NCBI RefSeq assembly: GCF_001905905.1
Contig: NZ_LIVT01000001.1
Span: 541,952 to 605,951, forward strand
Length of the DNA: 64,000 bases
Direction of reading: 5' to 3'
DNA from: Streptomyces sp. CB02366
Lineage (GTDB): Bacteria; Actinomycetota; Actinomycetes; Streptomycetales; Streptomycetaceae
Made by a program: the position numbers and the translations under genes. The notes beneath the pieces are model-generated. The model made no database searches, was not told where the DNA came from, and was given only the letters and a program-made list of their open reading frames with translations. Positions 40,973-50,734 of the stretch are shown in pieces (the stretch's first letter is position 1; the number at the start of each line of letters is the position of its first letter).

Positions 40973-41665
40973 ATGACTGATGTTGCCGCTGACGCCGCGA
41001 CCCCAGGCCCCGTCGTCCTCGACCCCGCCCCCGTCAAACCGCGGATGCGCGGCTGGCTGCACGCCGGCATGTTCCCGGCGGTCCTGGTCGCCGGCATCAC
41101 CCTGATCGCGCTGACCGACAGCACGAGAGCCCGGGTGGCCTGCACCGTCTACGTCCTCAGCGCGTGCCTGCTGTTCGGGGTCAGCGCGGTGTACCACCGC
41201 GGCACCTGGGGGCCGCGCGGCGAGGCGGTGCTCCGCCGTCTGGACCACGCGAACATCTTCCTGATCATCGCGGGCACCTACACCCCGCTGACGCTGCTCC
41301 TGCTGCCCGAGTCCACCGCCCGCCCGCTGCTGTGGGCGGTGTGGGGGGCCGCGGCGGCGGGCATCGCGTTCCGGGTGTTCTGGGTGGGCGCGCCGCGCTG
41401 GCTCTACACGCCGTGCTACATCGCGATGGGCTGGGCGGCGGTCTTCTTCCTGCCGGACTTCATGCGCACGGGCGGCATCGCGGTGCTGGTGCTCGTCGTG
41501 GTGGGCGGCCTGCTCTACAGCGTGGGCGGCGTGATCTACGGCCTCAAGAAGCCGAACCCGTCGCCGCGCTGGTTCGGCTTCCACGAGGTCTTCCACTCGC
41601 TGACGCTGGCGGCGTTCGTCGCGCACTACGTGGGCATCTCGCTGGTGGCGTACCAGCACGGGTAG
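40973..41665 (+). CDS. Hemolysin III family membrane protein (TrhA-like)
   Basis: 230 residues with seven membrane helices. Family landmarks: LLFGVSAVYHRGTWGPRGEAVLRRLDHANIFLIIAGTYTPL (the SxxYH and DHANIF motifs), WRVFWVGAPRWLYTPCYIAMGWAAV-like text and GGVIYGLKKPNPSPRWFGFHEVFHSLTLAAFVAHYVGI. These give the conserved His/Asp set of the PAQR-type metal site. Some homologues act in membrane energetics rather than haemolysis. ATG 40973 is used; ATG 40964 is an alternative. Confidence 0.9.
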   Translation: MTDVAADAATPGPVVLDPAPVKPRMRGWLHAGMFPAVLVAGITLIALTDSTRARVACTVYVLSACLLFGVSAVYHRGTWGPRGEAVLRRLDHANIFLIIAGTYTPLTLLLLPESTARPLLWAVWGAAAAGIAFRVFWVGAPRWLYTPCYIAMGWAAVFFLPDFMRTGGIAVLVLVVVGGLLYSVGGVIYGLKKPNPSPRWFGFHEVFHSLTLAAFVAHYVGISLVAYQHG

Positions 41666-41733
41666 TACGCGCCCCGGGTTACGGGGGGGGGAACGCCCCC
41701 GGATTACCGGGAGAACCCTCCACGGGTCACGGA

Positions 41734-41768
41734 TGAGGGGCCGGCCGCACGCGGCGACCGGCCCCTCA
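41734..41768. terminator. Bidirectional terminator
   Basis: TGAGGGGCCGG (41734-41744) pairs with CCGGCCCCTCA (41758-41768) between the convergent hemolysin III-like and DUF255 genes. Confidence 0.8.
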
Positions 41769-41787
41769 CCGCTGCCCACGGCGGCGC

Positions 41788-43809
41788 TCAGCCTCCCAGC
41801 TTCGCCGCCAGCTCCCCCGCGTCCGTGGTCGGCGCGTCGCACACGAAGTGGCGGCAGACGTACGCGGTCGGCTCCCCGCCCACCAGCGGCCGGTCCACCA
41901 GCAGCGGGAACTCGGCCCCCGCCCCCGGCCCCTCACCGGCCGCGACCACCGCACCGGGGGCCCGCCCGAGCAGCGCCGTACGGTGCAGCTCCCCGCCGAC
42001 CGGCCCGGCCACCGCCACCTCGCGGGGCCCGTCCAGCAGCGCCTCGGCCACCGCCAGCCCCCACCCGACGAACCGGGGGACGCGCGGACCCAGCGCCTTC
42101 ACCACGCCGAGCGCGCCCTCGGCCGCGGTGCGGTGGGGCTCGGACCCGGTGTACGCGGCGTAGGAGAGGAGCGCACCGGCCGCGGCGGACCACCCGGACG
42201 GGGTGGCGCTGTCGGTGGGATCCTGGGGCCGCCGGATGAGCTGCTCGGCATCATGAGCGGTGTCGTACATCTGCCCGCCCTCGCCGGTGAACTGCTCCAG
42301 CACGATGTCCAGCAGGAACCCGGCGAACTCCAGCCAGGCCCCCTCCCCCGTCACCGCCGCCAGCGCGAGGAAGCCCTCGGCGACGTCGCCGTAGTCCTCC
42401 AGCACCCCGGCGTTCTCCCCGGCCCGCCCGTCCTTGGAGGTACGGGTCAGCCGGGCCACCTCGCCCAGGTGGACCCGGACCAGCAGATCGGCGGCCTCGG
42501 TGGCCCGCTCGACCAGATCCGGCCGGTCGAAGTACGCGCCGGTCTCGGCGAGGGCGGCGATGGCCAGCCCGTTCCAGGCGGCGACCACCTTGTCGTCCCG
42601 CCCCGGCCGCGGCCGTTCCTCCCGTGCCGCCAGCAGCCGGGCCCGTACGCCGGCGACCCGGTCGGCGTCCACGGGCCCCGCGTCCCCCGGCAGCCTCAGC
42701 ACGGAGGAACCCTCCTCGAAGGTCCCCTCCTCGGTCACCCCGTAGTACGCGGCGGCGAAAGCGGCGTCGTCCTCCCCCAGCGCCTCCCTCAACTGCGCGG
42801 GCGTCCACACGTAATAAGCGCCCTCGACGTGCCTGCCGTCCGCGTCCTCGCTGTCGGCATCCAGCGCGGAGGCGAACCCGCCCTCGGCCGTGCGCAGCTC
42901 CCGCACCAGGAAGTCGGCGGTCTCCAGGGCGATGCGCCGGGCCTCGTCCGACCCGGTGGCCCGCCAGAGGTGGGCGTACACCCGGCACAGCAGGGCGTTG
43001 TCGTACAGCATCTTCTCGAAGTGCGGGACGATCCACTCCCGGTCCACGGAGTACCGCGCGAACCCCCCGCCGAGCTGGTCGTAGATCCCGCCCCGGGCCA
43101 TCGCCGTACAGGTGTCGGCGGCCATCTGGAGCGCGCCCTCGGACCCCGTACGGGCGTGGTGCCGCAGCAGGAACTCGACGGCCATGGACGGCGGGAACTT
43201 GGGCGCGCCCCCGAACCCGCCGTACTGCTCGTCGTACTCCCGGGTCAGCCCGAGCAGCGCCTGAGCGGCCTCCGACTCCCCCGGCGCCCCGTCGCCGCCG
43301 TGGACCAGCGACCGCCCCGCCAGATCGGCCACGATCCGCCCGGCCACCTCGGCGACCTCGTCCCGCCGGTCGCGCCAGGCGGCCGTCACCCCCTCCAGCA
43401 CCTGCCGGAAGGAGGGCGACCCGTGCCGCGCCTCGGGCGGGAAGTAGGTCCCGAAGTAGAACGGCTCGCCGTCCGCCGTGAGGAACACGGTCATCGGCCA
43501 CCCTCCGTGCCCGGTGGCGGCCTGCACGGCCTCCATGTACACGGCGTCGACGTCGGGCCGTTCCTCCCGGTCGACCTTGACGGACACGAAGTGCTCGTTC
43601 AGATACGCGGCGGTCTCGTCGTCCTCGAAGGACTCGTGCGCCATGACGTGGCACCAGTGGCAGGAGGAGTAGCCCACGCTGAGCAGCACGGGCACGTCCC
43701 GCCTTCCGGCCTCCTCGAACGCCTCGGGCGACCACGGCCACCAGTCGACGGGGTTGTCGGCGTGCTGGAGCAGGTAGGGGGAGGTGGTCTGCGCAAGTCG
43801 GTTGGCCAT
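41788..43809 (-). CDS. DUF255 thioredoxin-fold protein (YyaL/spermatogenesis-associated protein 20-like)
   Basis: 673 residues. The N-terminal thioredoxin-like domain has [85 protein letters not shown], with the CHWC active-site pair, and [24 protein letters not shown]. The rest is an alpha/alpha toroid like N-acylglucosamine epimerases ([55 protein letters not shown]). Function is unsettled; a role in glycan handling or redox has been proposed for the family. Start at [13 protein letters not shown] (43809). Confidence 0.92.
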   Translation of the reverse strand: MANRLAQTTSPYLLQHADNPVDWWPWSPEAFEEAGRRDVPVLLSVGYSSCHWCHVMAHESFEDDETAAYLNEHFVSVKVDREERPDVDAVYMEAVQAATGHGGWPMTVFLTADGEPFYFGTYFPPEARHGSPSFRQVLEGVTAAWRDRRDEVAEVAGRIVADLAGRSLVHGGDGAPGESEAAQALLGLTREYDEQYGGFGGAPKFPPSMAVEFLLRHHARTGSEGALQMAADTCTAMARGGIYDQLGGGFARYSVDREWIVPHFEKMLYDNALLCRVYAHLWRATGSDEARRIALETADFLVRELRTAEGGFASALDADSEDADGRHVEGAYYVWTPAQLREALGEDDAAFAAAYYGVTEEGTFEEGSSVLRLPGDAGPVDADRVAGVRARLLAAREERPRPGRDDKVVAAWNGLAIAALAETGAYFDRPDLVERATEAADLLVRVHLGEVARLTRTSKDGRAGENAGVLEDYGDVAEGFLALAAVTGEGAWLEFAGFLLDIVLEQFTGEGGQMYDTAHDAEQLIRRPQDPTDSATPSGWSAAAGALLSYAAYTGSEPHRTAAEGALGVVKALGPRVPRFVGWGLAVAEALLDGPREVAVAGPVGGELHRTALLGRAPGAVVAAGEGPGAGAEFPLLVDRPLVGGEPTAYVCRHFVCDAPTTDAGELAAKLGG

Positions 43810-43982
43810 ACACCCCATCCTCGCGCACCCGCCCTCACGAGACCCGTGCGCCACGGGGCGGGGTGTGAAGGGGCGGGTGGGACGGGCACGCGCCGCCGAG
43901 GCCGGATGGTGCGGCATCGGCGGACAGTGGGCTGACTTCCAGCAGTAAGGTGCCCGCCGAGCCCCCTCGAAGGAGGTACACC

Positions 43983-44549
43983 ATGACCGCCGAGAAGGTG
44001 GCGCTCGCGTGGATGCACACCCAGATCAGCGCGGAGCAGTACGACTCCTGGTCCGAGGAGCAGTGCGCCGGCATCGAGATCGTGGACGGGATGGTCGTCG
44101 TGCGTCCGAGCGCCTCTCCACGGCACAACCGGCTGGCCCGGGTCCTGGCCAATGCCCTGGACGCCGCCGCGGGCCCCGGCTGGAACGCCGACACCGACTT
44201 CGACGTCCGCCTGCAGGACGTTCCCCTCACCAACCGCCGTCCGGATGTCATCGTCTACCGGTCGGAAACCATCGACCTCACGCCTACCCGCCCCGAGCAC
44301 GTACTCCTGGTCGTCGAGGTGGTGTCGCCCGGCTCGGAGACCACCGACCGGATCGTGAAGGTGGACCAGTACGCCAAGGCAGGCATCCCCTTCTACTGGC
44401 GCATCGAACAGGCCGCCACCGGGGTCCCGATCGTCTACACCTACGTCCTTGACCTCGCCACCCAGACTTATAGGGACGGCGAGATGTTCACCGGCACGGT
44501 GAAGGCCACCGCGCCCTTCCCCGTCACGGTCGATCTCGGGGCCCTGTAA
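43983..44549 (+). CDS. Uma2 family (DUF820) PD-(D/E)XK nuclease-like protein
   Basis: 188 residues from ATG 43983 with AAGGAGGT, a near-perfect Shine-Dalgarno. Uma2 landmarks: [52 protein letters not shown] (the PDV motif) and [35 protein letters not shown] (the VEVxSPxS and KxxxYxxxGIP(Y/F)W motifs). This fits a restriction-endonuclease fold; members multiply in Streptomyces genomes with no assigned role. No antitoxin-like partner lies beside it. Confidence 0.92.
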   Translation: MTAEKVALAWMHTQISAEQYDSWSEEQCAGIEIVDGMVVVRPSASPRHNRLARVLANALDAAAGPGWNADTDFDVRLQDVPLTNRRPDVIVYRSETIDLTPTRPEHVLLVVEVVSPGSETTDRIVKVDQYAKAGIPFYWRIEQAATGVPIVYTYVLDLATQTYRDGEMFTGTVKATAPFPVTVDLGAL

Positions 44550-44641
44550 GGAACCGAGGCGTCGGCCCATGGCCCCCTGCCGCCCGGTTCTCTCACCTCG
44601 GCCGGCTCGCCCGTGGACGCGGGGGCGCGGGCGCGCAGGGG

Positions 44642-45751
44642 TTACTCCGCCGTCCCCCCGCTCGCGCGGTCGTCGGGCGCGTCCGAGGCGAGTGTGTCGA
44701 TGAGTCGGGGCGCGTACCCGGCTGCGAGGAGGGGGGCTCGGACGTCGCGGTCGAGGTCGGGCAGGTAGCCGAACAGGACGTCGGCCGGGCCGGTGATCTC
44801 GACCTCGCCGCAGACCGCGGGCAGCAGGAGCGTGTCGGCCCGGCCGAGTTCTTCCGCCCAGGCGCCCGACCGGACGTGGACCGGGGCGCCGACGTTGGAG
44901 AGCACCTGGGCGGTGGAGAAGGAGTGGCGCAGGGGCTCGGCCGTTCCGGCCCGCCAGCGCTCCAGGGCGAAATACGGGCTCGCGCACAGGAAGACCCGCT
45001 CGACCCCGTCGCCGACGGCGAGCCGCAGGCCGGGGGTGAAGTCGGGCCGGGTCTCCAGGTTCACCTCCCGCATCAGCATGTCGAGGTTCGCGCCGAACTC
45101 CGCGTCGTCCACGGGGGAGCCGTCCTCCATGTTCCAGCGCATGGCGTGCTGTTGGATGTCCGACGTCTGCTCGATCTCGTAGACCAGCGTGTCCGGGCCG
45201 AAGCTGTGCGGGGTGCCGCCGGGGACGTAGAGGGTCTCCCCGGCCCGTACCGGCAGGCGGCGGAGGACGGCGTCGAAGTCCTGCGCCTCCAGCGCGGTAC
45301 GCAGGCGGTCCGGTGTCACCCCTTCCTTGACGCCGCAGAGGGCCGTCGCCCCCGGCGCGGCGTCGAGGATGTGCCACGCCTCCGTCTTGCCGTTGGGCTG
45401 CCCCTCCAGCCGCCGCGCGGCCTCGTCGTCGGCGTGCAGGTGCACCGGCAGGGAGCCGGCGGCGTCGATGAACTTGGTCAGCAGGGGGAAGTACTCGCCC
45501 GTCCACCCGGCGCCCATCAGTTCTTCCCCGTGAGCCGCGGTGACCTCGCGCAGTGTCCGTCCGGCCGCCGGCCCCCCGACCACGACGCCGACGGCGCCCG
45601 TGACGTCGCTGCACTCCCACGTCTCCGCGATGCTCCAGTCCGGGAGCCCCCGCTTGCCCAGGCGGCGGGCGATGGCCTGGCCGCCGAAGACCAGCGGCTT
45701 GGCCGTGACGGTCAGCCGCAGCGGATGGAGGCCCCTGGCCCGGCCGCTCAC
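44642..45751 (-). CDS. manA: Class I mannose-6-phosphate isomerase
   Basis: 369 residues from GTG 45751, overlapping the SDR stop by four bases (GTGA). A short type I enzyme of the Bacillus kind: TAKPLVFGGQAIARRLGKRGLPDWSIAETWECSDV, FPLLTKFIDAAGSLPVHLHADDEAARRLEG (zinc-binding His), KTEAWHILDAAPGATALCGVKEGVT and VPGGTPHSFGPDTLVYEIEQTSD. It interconverts mannose-6-phosphate and fructose-6-phosphate. Coupling to a stress-type SDR is unusual. A paralogous role in sugar catabolism rather than cell-wall mannose supply is possible. Confidence 0.85.
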   Translation of the reverse strand: MSGRARGLHPLRLTVTAKPLVFGGQAIARRLGKRGLPDWSIAETWECSDVTGAVGVVVGGPAAGRTLREVTAAHGEELMGAGWTGEYFPLLTKFIDAAGSLPVHLHADDEAARRLEGQPNGKTEAWHILDAAPGATALCGVKEGVTPDRLRTALEAQDFDAVLRRLPVRAGETLYVPGGTPHSFGPDTLVYEIEQTSDIQQHAMRWNMEDGSPVDDAEFGANLDMLMREVNLETRPDFTPGLRLAVGDGVERVFLCASPYFALERWRAGTAEPLRHSFSTAQVLSNVGAPVHVRSGAWAEELGRADTLLLPAVCGEVEITGPADVLFGYLPDLDRDVRAPLLAAGYAPRLIDTLASDAPDDRASGGTAE

Positions 45752-46587
45752 AGGATCGGTTGTCCGCCGGTGACGGCGACGCGGGCCCCGGAGACGTAAC
45801 CGGCCTCGTCCGAGGCGAGCATCACGTAGACCGCCGCCAGTTCGGCCGGCTGCCCCGGACGACCGAGCGGTACCTGCGACCCGAAGCTCTCCACCTGGTC
45901 CGGCGGCATGGTCGCCGGGATGAGCGGCGTCCAGATGGGGCCCGGCGCCACGCTGTTGACGCGGATGCCCCGCGGGCCGAGCAGTTGCGACAGCGACCCG
46001 GCCATGTTCGCGATGCCCGCCTTGGTGGCGTTGTACGGAAGCAGTTGCGGCGGTGGCGAGTCGGAGTTCACCGAGGTGGTGCCGATGATCGACGAACCCG
46101 GACCCATGTGGGGGAGGGCGGCCTTGGTCAGGTGGAAGAAGGCGCTGAGGTTGATCGCGAGGGTACGGTCCCACTCCTCGTCGGGGATGTCCTCCACGGA
46201 TTCCCGCGTCATCTGGAACGCGGCGTTGCTGACCAGGACGTCCACCCGGCCGAACTCCTCCACCGCCGTGCCGATGATCGAGCGGCAGTGGGCCGGGTCC
46301 GCCACGTCGCCGGGGACCAGCACGCACCTGCGGCCCGCCTCCTCGACCCAGCGCTTGGTCTCCTCCGCGTCCTCGTGCTCGTCGAGGTAGGAGATCAGCA
46401 CGTCCGCCCCCTCGCGGGCGTAGGCGATCGCGACGGCGCGACCGATGCCGCTGTCCCCGCCCGTGATCACCGCCGCCTTGCCGGACAACCGGCCCGATCC
46501 CCGGTAACTCCGCTCGCCGTGGTCGGGCCGCGGGCTCATCGCGGAGGTGACGCCGGGCGGGGACTGCTGCTGGCGGGGCTGGGACAT
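45748..46587 (-). CDS. Short-chain dehydrogenase/reductase (YhdF/YhxC-like)
   Basis: 279 residues. An N-terminal 35-residue extension precedes GKAAVITGGDSGIGRAVAIAYAREGADVLISYLDEHEDAEETKRWVEEAG (cofactor motif TGGDSGIGR). It then has LVSNAAFQM, a catalytic Ser in IIGTTSVNSD and YNATKAG with Tyr and Lys. The SYLDEHEDAEET stretch is typical of general-stress SDRs. CGGGAGG precedes the ATG. Coupled to the isomerase downstream. Confidence 0.92.
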   Translation of the reverse strand: MSQPRQQQSPPGVTSAMSPRPDHGERSYRGSGRLSGKAAVITGGDSGIGRAVAIAYAREGADVLISYLDEHEDAEETKRWVEEAGRRCVLVPGDVADPAHCRSIIGTAVEEFGRVDVLVSNAAFQMTRESVEDIPDEEWDRTLAINLSAFFHLTKAALPHMGPGSSIIGTTSVNSDSPPPQLLPYNATKAGIANMAGSLSQLLGPRGIRVNSVAPGPIWTPLIPATMPPDQVESFGSQVPLGRPGQPAELAAVYVMLASDEAGYVSGARVAVTGGQPIL

Positions 46588-47144
46588 GCTGCCTCCCGAA
46601 ATCTCGTCGGGCCGGGTGCGGCGGCGCGGGGCCGTCCGGAGGCGGCGGGGGCCGTCCGGAGGCGACGCCGGGGCGGCCGTTCTGCCCACCGGGCCTTCCG
46701 CCGGGCCGGAGCGCGTGCACCCTCCATGCTCGCCCACCGGTCGACGACCCGCCACGCGAGAGTCCGCGCGAAGGACCGGGCGGACGCTCACGGACTCGGC
46801 CGACGCCGTGCGTACGTCTTCGGCGGGTGCTCCCCGGCGGGTGCTCTCGGGCGGGCGGAGGTGGTCCGCTGATCCGCCCCGCAGGGGCTCGCGTTGTCTC
46901 CCGGTACCGGGCAGGAGCTTCATTCGGGTGACATCGGCGGAGTGGGGCGTTCCCCGGAGGGGGCGGCGTCGTTGGGGAGTCTGGAATTCTCGAACGAACA
47001 CCACCGCCCCCCTCGGCCGTTGCTCGTCCGAGTCGTCGCGTCGCCTCCGCAGGAACGTATCTGCTGCGGTGGGGCGGGTTGGCTCGGCAGCAGTGGACCC
47101 CGACCCCACGTGGCCCCGCCACGACGGATACGGACACGGACACC
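46588..47144. other. Gap without a recognised gene
   Basis: 557 bp between the SDR gene and a possible small secreted peptide. Open frames here are Arg/Pro-rich and unlike proteins. A short duplicated word (CGGCGGGTGCTC) appears near 46820-46850. I see no strong hairpin or clear promoter. Confidence 0.4.
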
Positions 47145-47318
47145 GTGAAGAAACTCATCGCGACCGCACTGTTCGCCGGCGCCTTCGCCGCCGGTACGGC
47201 CATGACCGCCCCCGAGGAGCTGACCAGCCGCACCTCCGAGCTGCCGGCGGCCGACGCGCTGTACGACCTGTTGCGGGAGGAACCCGCCGAGAAGACGCCG
47301 CCCGCGCCGCAGGCGTGA
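47145..47318 (+). CDS. Small putative secreted peptide
   Basis: 57 residues from GTG 47145. It reads VKKLIATALFAGAFAAGTAMTAPEELTSRTSELPAADALYDLLREEPAEKTPPAPQA: two lysines, a hydrophobic core, a possible signal-peptidase site near AMTA, and a short acidic tail. The pattern fits a Sec signal with a small mature peptide. No good ribosome site is visible, so the gene may be spurious; the sharp change from hydrophobic to acidic text favours it. Confidence 0.45.
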   Translation: MKKLIATALFAGAFAAGTAMTAPEELTSRTSELPAADALYDLLREEPAEKTPPAPQA

Positions 47319-47482
47319 GCCCGGGCGCCGGCCGCCCCGTCACCACTCCTTACCCCGCCCTTTGCCCGGCGCCCCTCGCGTCGGAGCACGCCAGGCAGGA
47401 CACTTGGCGCTGATATCCGACGCTCGGCGTCGGACGCTCCGGAGACCGAGGTCCGGGGCGCCGCTCTCGGAGGGGGACGCAT

Positions 47483-50400
47483 ATGCGGGACAGCCATCGG
47501 GCGGAGGCCGAGAGGCTGTTGGTGCGCGCAGTGGAGGAGGAGGCCCGGCGCACCGGCGGGCGGACCGACACCGGTGCGCTGCTGTCGCGGGCCCGTGCGG
47601 CGCTCGACACCATCGCGGCGGCGGCGGCCGAGGAGTACGCCGCGTACACGCAGGCGCTCGACTCGGCGGCGGACGGCCGCCCGTCGGCGGAGCGCTTCAG
47701 CAGGGCGACGCTCGGGACACCGCTGCTGGTGACGGGGGTCGCCACCGCTGCCGCGTTCGGCGCCGACCTGGCGCTCGGCGCGACCACCGGTCTGGCGTTC
47801 GGTGCGGGTGCGGCCGTCGCGGTGGCCGGTACGGCGACGACCGTGGCGAAGGCGACCGCCTCGCACTGGCCCGCCGCCCACCGTCGCGCGGCGGCGGCCG
47901 GACAGCCGGGCGGCGCCGAGCAGTTGAGGCTCCAGTGGCTGACCGCCCTGGAGGTGCGGGGCATCCGTCCGTACCTGGACCAGCAGCGGATGCTGGCTCC
48001 GGCGGCCCGCTCCCCGAAGAAGCAGAACGCCTCCGTCGTACGTCAGTTGCGCGGCGGTGACCGCAGCGCGGCGGCCCGCACCCGGGTGGTCCTGGAGCAG
48101 TCGTTCGGCCATCTTCCGCAGCCGGAGGGCCCCTTCACCGGGCGGCGGGCCGAGCTGGCGCAGATCGCCCAGTGGGTGCACGCGGCCCGCGCCTCCACGC
48201 GGACCCGTCCGACCGTCGTCGTCCTGCACGGCGAGCCGGGGTCGGGGCGCACGTCGCTGGCGGTGCGGGCGGCGCACACGCTCAAGGACCAGTTCCGGGG
48301 TGCGTGCGTGGTGGATCTGCGCGGGCAGGTGGCCGGCGAGAGCCCGCTGCCGACCCGGGACGCGCTGCTGCACCTGCTGAACCGGCTGGGCGCCCCGCGC
48401 GAGCAACTGCTGTTCCGGGAAGGGGCGTCGGCGGAGCAGCAGGTGCGGCGGCTCGGTGAGCTGTACCACCAGCACCTCACGGGAACGCCGGTCACCGTCG
48501 TCCTCGACGACGCGACCGACGCCGAGCAGGTGCGCGTGCTGGTGCCGGAGCGCTCGGACAGCCTGGTGATCGTCACCGCCCGTACGCCGCTGGAGCTGCC
48601 GGAGGACCTGTCGGCCTGGGTGCACCACCTGCCGGTCGGCCCGCTGGACGCGGCGGGCGCGGAGGAGCTGCTGCGCGAGGTCGCCGAGGAGCAGGAGACC
48701 GGCCCCTACGACTGCCCGTCCACCGAGGCGGTCGTGGAGCTGTGCGGCGGGCTGCCGCTGGCGCTGCGGGTGGCCGGGTCCGCGCTGGGGGCCCGTAGCC
48801 GCCACACGCTGGCGGAAGACCTCCGGACGGCCGGGCCGGCGGGACCGGCGGGGCCGCCGCCCCCGGGGGCTTACGGGCCGGTGGAGCGGGCGTTGTGGCT
48901 GCGCTACACCGACCAGGGCGACCAGGCGCGCCGATTGCTGCGGCGGCTCGCGCTGGCGGGCCGGGCCAGTCTCGGCGCGGCGGCCGCCGCCTCGCTGCTG
49001 GCGGCGGACGAGCAGGAGGCCGAGCGGCTGCTGACCGTGCTGGCGCGGGCCGGGCTGCTCACCCGCGTACGAGGGTCGCGTTACCGGCTGCACGATCTGG
49101 TACGGGCCTTCGCGCTGGCCCGGCTGCTGGACGAGGAGGAGGCGGCCGAGCGGACGGCGGCGCAGGAGCGGCTGCTGACGAACTACGCGGAGCTGGCCGA
49201 CGCCGTGATCCGCATGGTCGACGGGAAGATGTCCACCCGCGCCGGGCAGTTCGGCTCGCACGGGTTCGGGTCGCTGGACTCGGCGCTGCGGTGGCTGGAC
49301 GACGAGTCGAGCTTCATCACGGCGGCGCTGCGGCACGCGGAGGGCGTGGACCAGGCGACGGTGCTGCATCTGCTGGGCGCGCTGTGCGACTACTGCCTGC
49401 TGCGCGGCGACCTGTACCGCCTCGGCGAGATCAGCGAGCTGACGCAGGCCGTGGACCAGGGGCTGCTGGAGCGTTCGGTGCAGTGGCGTACGGGGATCGC
49501 GGCCCGGCAGCTCGGCGAGCTGGACAAGGCGCGCACCACGCTCTCCTCCGTCGTCGGGCTGTACCACGAGGCGCAGAACGACGCGGGCGAGGCGCTGGCC
49601 CTCTGCTCGCTCGGGATCACCCTGCACCACCAGGGCAATCTGACCGAGGCGGCGGCCCGGCTCGGGGAGGCGCTGGCGCTCCAGTCCTCCGAGGCGCAGG
49701 CGGAGGACCGGGCCTGGACCCTGCACGCGCTGGCCGCCGTGGAGCGGGACCGGGGCGACCTGCCGAGGGCGCTGGCGCTGCTGGCCGACGCGTTGCGGCT
49801 GCACCGCGAGGGCGAGTCGCTGCACGGTGAGGCGTGGACGCAGTTCCAGCTGGGCCAGGTGCGGCTGCGGACGGGCGAGGTCGTCCTGGCCGAGGAGGCG
49901 CTGGGCACCGCCCTGGAGCTGTACGGGCGGACCCGTGACGGGCGGGGCGAGGCGTGGGCGATCACCCAGCTGGCGCGTGCCCGGCTGGTGGACGGCGACC
50001 CGGCGGCCGCGCTGGAGCGGTTGCGGGAGGCGCTGGAGCGGCACCGGGAGAACGAGGACGCGCGCGGTGAGGCGTGGACCCTGTTCTACCTGGGCCAGGC
50101 GCTGGAGGAGGACGGGGAGACCGATCAGGCGGTGCGCGAGCTGGAGCGGGCCCGCACGATGTTCTCCCGGATGCGGGACGTGTACGGGCTGGCCTGCGCC
50201 CGGCACCACTCGGGCCGGGTGACCCGGGACCAGCGGGCCGCGCAGACGGGCAACCTGCGCAATTCGGGGTTCGCCCGGCAGCTGCTGATGGACGCGCGGG
50301 CGGACTTCCGGCGGATCAAGGTGCCGTACGGGGAGGCGTGGGCCTGCGTGGAGCTGGCGCTGATCGACGCGGGCAACGGGCGCGCGGCGCAGGCGCTGGA

Positions 50401-50734
50401 GCTGTGCGGGGAGGCGGCGGGGCTGTTCGCCTCGTACGGGGACGCGCGGGGCGGCGACTGGGCCCGGTTCCTGCGCTGCACGCTGCTGCCGTACGCCTCG
50501 CCCGGGGGCAGCGAGGTGGGCACGGTGGTCGCCCAGCAGGAGCTGGCCGAGCTGATCGAGGCCCGGCACCCGGCACGGGACGTGAAGGTGGAGCAGTCGG
50601 CGGCGGCCTTCGCGGTGGTCCTGGAGCGGGGGGTGGACCTGGAGGACGGCTGGCAGGCGTGGCGGCTCGGGCTGACCCCGACGCGGGGCGCCGGCCAGAT
50701 CATGGGCGTGCCGCTGGAGTCGGCGCAGCCGTGA
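47483..50734 (+). CDS. Membrane-hairpin STAND NTPase with TPR repeats
   Basis: 1083 residues from ATG 47483 (CGGAGGGGG upstream). Residues 1-75 are helical. About 76-125 form two hydrophobic segments rich in Ala/Gly (LLVTGVATAAAFGADLALGATTGLAFGAGAAVAVAGTA), a likely membrane hairpin. An NB-ARC-like NTPase spans about 220-620: FTGRRAELAQIAQWV, P-loop GEPGSGRTS at 250-258, VTVVLDDATDAEQVRVLVP (Walker B) and GGLPLALRVAGSAL (GLPLAL). Residue 256 of the P-loop is Arg, not Lys. A winged helix-like part (YRLHDLVRAFALARLL) precedes about ten TPR-like repeats (650-1000). It resembles AfsR/SARP proteins but has no DNA-binding domain. A signal or stress sensor is likely; partners unknown. Confidence 0.85.
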   Translation: MRDSHRAEAERLLVRAVEEEARRTGGRTDTGALLSRARAALDTIAAAAAEEYAAYTQALDSAADGRPSAERFSRATLGTPLLVTGVATAAAFGADLALGATTGLAFGAGAAVAVAGTATTVAKATASHWPAAHRRAAAAGQPGGAEQLRLQWLTALEVRGIRPYLDQQRMLAPAARSPKKQNASVVRQLRGGDRSAAARTRVVLEQSFGHLPQPEGPFTGRRAELAQIAQWVHAARASTRTRPTVVVLHGEPGSGRTSLAVRAAHTLKDQFRGACVVDLRGQVAGESPLPTRDALLHLLNRLGAPREQLLFREGASAEQQVRRLGELYHQHLTGTPVTVVLDDATDAEQVRVLVPERSDSLVIVTARTPLELPEDLSAWVHHLPVGPLDAAGAEELLREVAEEQETGPYDCPSTEAVVELCGGLPLALRVAGSALGARSRHTLAEDLRTAGPAGPAGPPPPGAYGPVERALWLRYTDQGDQARRLLRRLALAGRASLGAAAAASLLAADEQEAERLLTVLARAGLLTRVRGSRYRLHDLVRAFALARLLDEEEAAERTAAQERLLTNYAELADAVIRMVDGKMSTRAGQFGSHGFGSLDSALRWLDDESSFITAALRHAEGVDQATVLHLLGALCDYCLLRGDLYRLGEISELTQAVDQGLLERSVQWRTGIAARQLGELDKARTTLSSVVGLYHEAQNDAGEALALCSLGITLHHQGNLTEAAARLGEALALQSSEAQAEDRAWTLHALAAVERDRGDLPRALALLADALRLHREGESLHGEAWTQFQLGQVRLRTGEVVLAEEALGTALELYGRTRDGRGEAWAITQLARARLVDGDPAAALERLREALERHRENEDARGEAWTLFYLGQALEEDGETDQAVRELERARTMFSRMRDVYGLACARHHSGRVTRDQRAAQTGNLRNSGFARQLLMDARADFRRIKVPYGEAWACVELALIDAGNGRAAQALELCGEAAGLFASYGDARGGDWARFLRCTLLPYASPGGSEVGTVVAQQELAELIEARHPARDVKVEQSAAAFAVVLERGVDLEDGWQAWRLGLTPTRGAGQIMGVPLESAQP

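Noticed and set aside
41848..43935. A 695-codon plus-strand open frame
   Set aside because: Antisense shadow of the DUF255 gene, whose minus-strand reading has the CHWC motif.
43983..44549. Uma2 gene as evidence of a transposon or toxin-antitoxin unit
   Set aside because: No inverted repeats, transposase or small partner gene beside it; Uma2 proteins are common solitary genes in Streptomyces.
47483..50734. SARP-type antibiotic regulator
   Set aside because: The N-terminus lacks the winged-helix and BTAD domains; it holds a hydrophobic hairpin instead.
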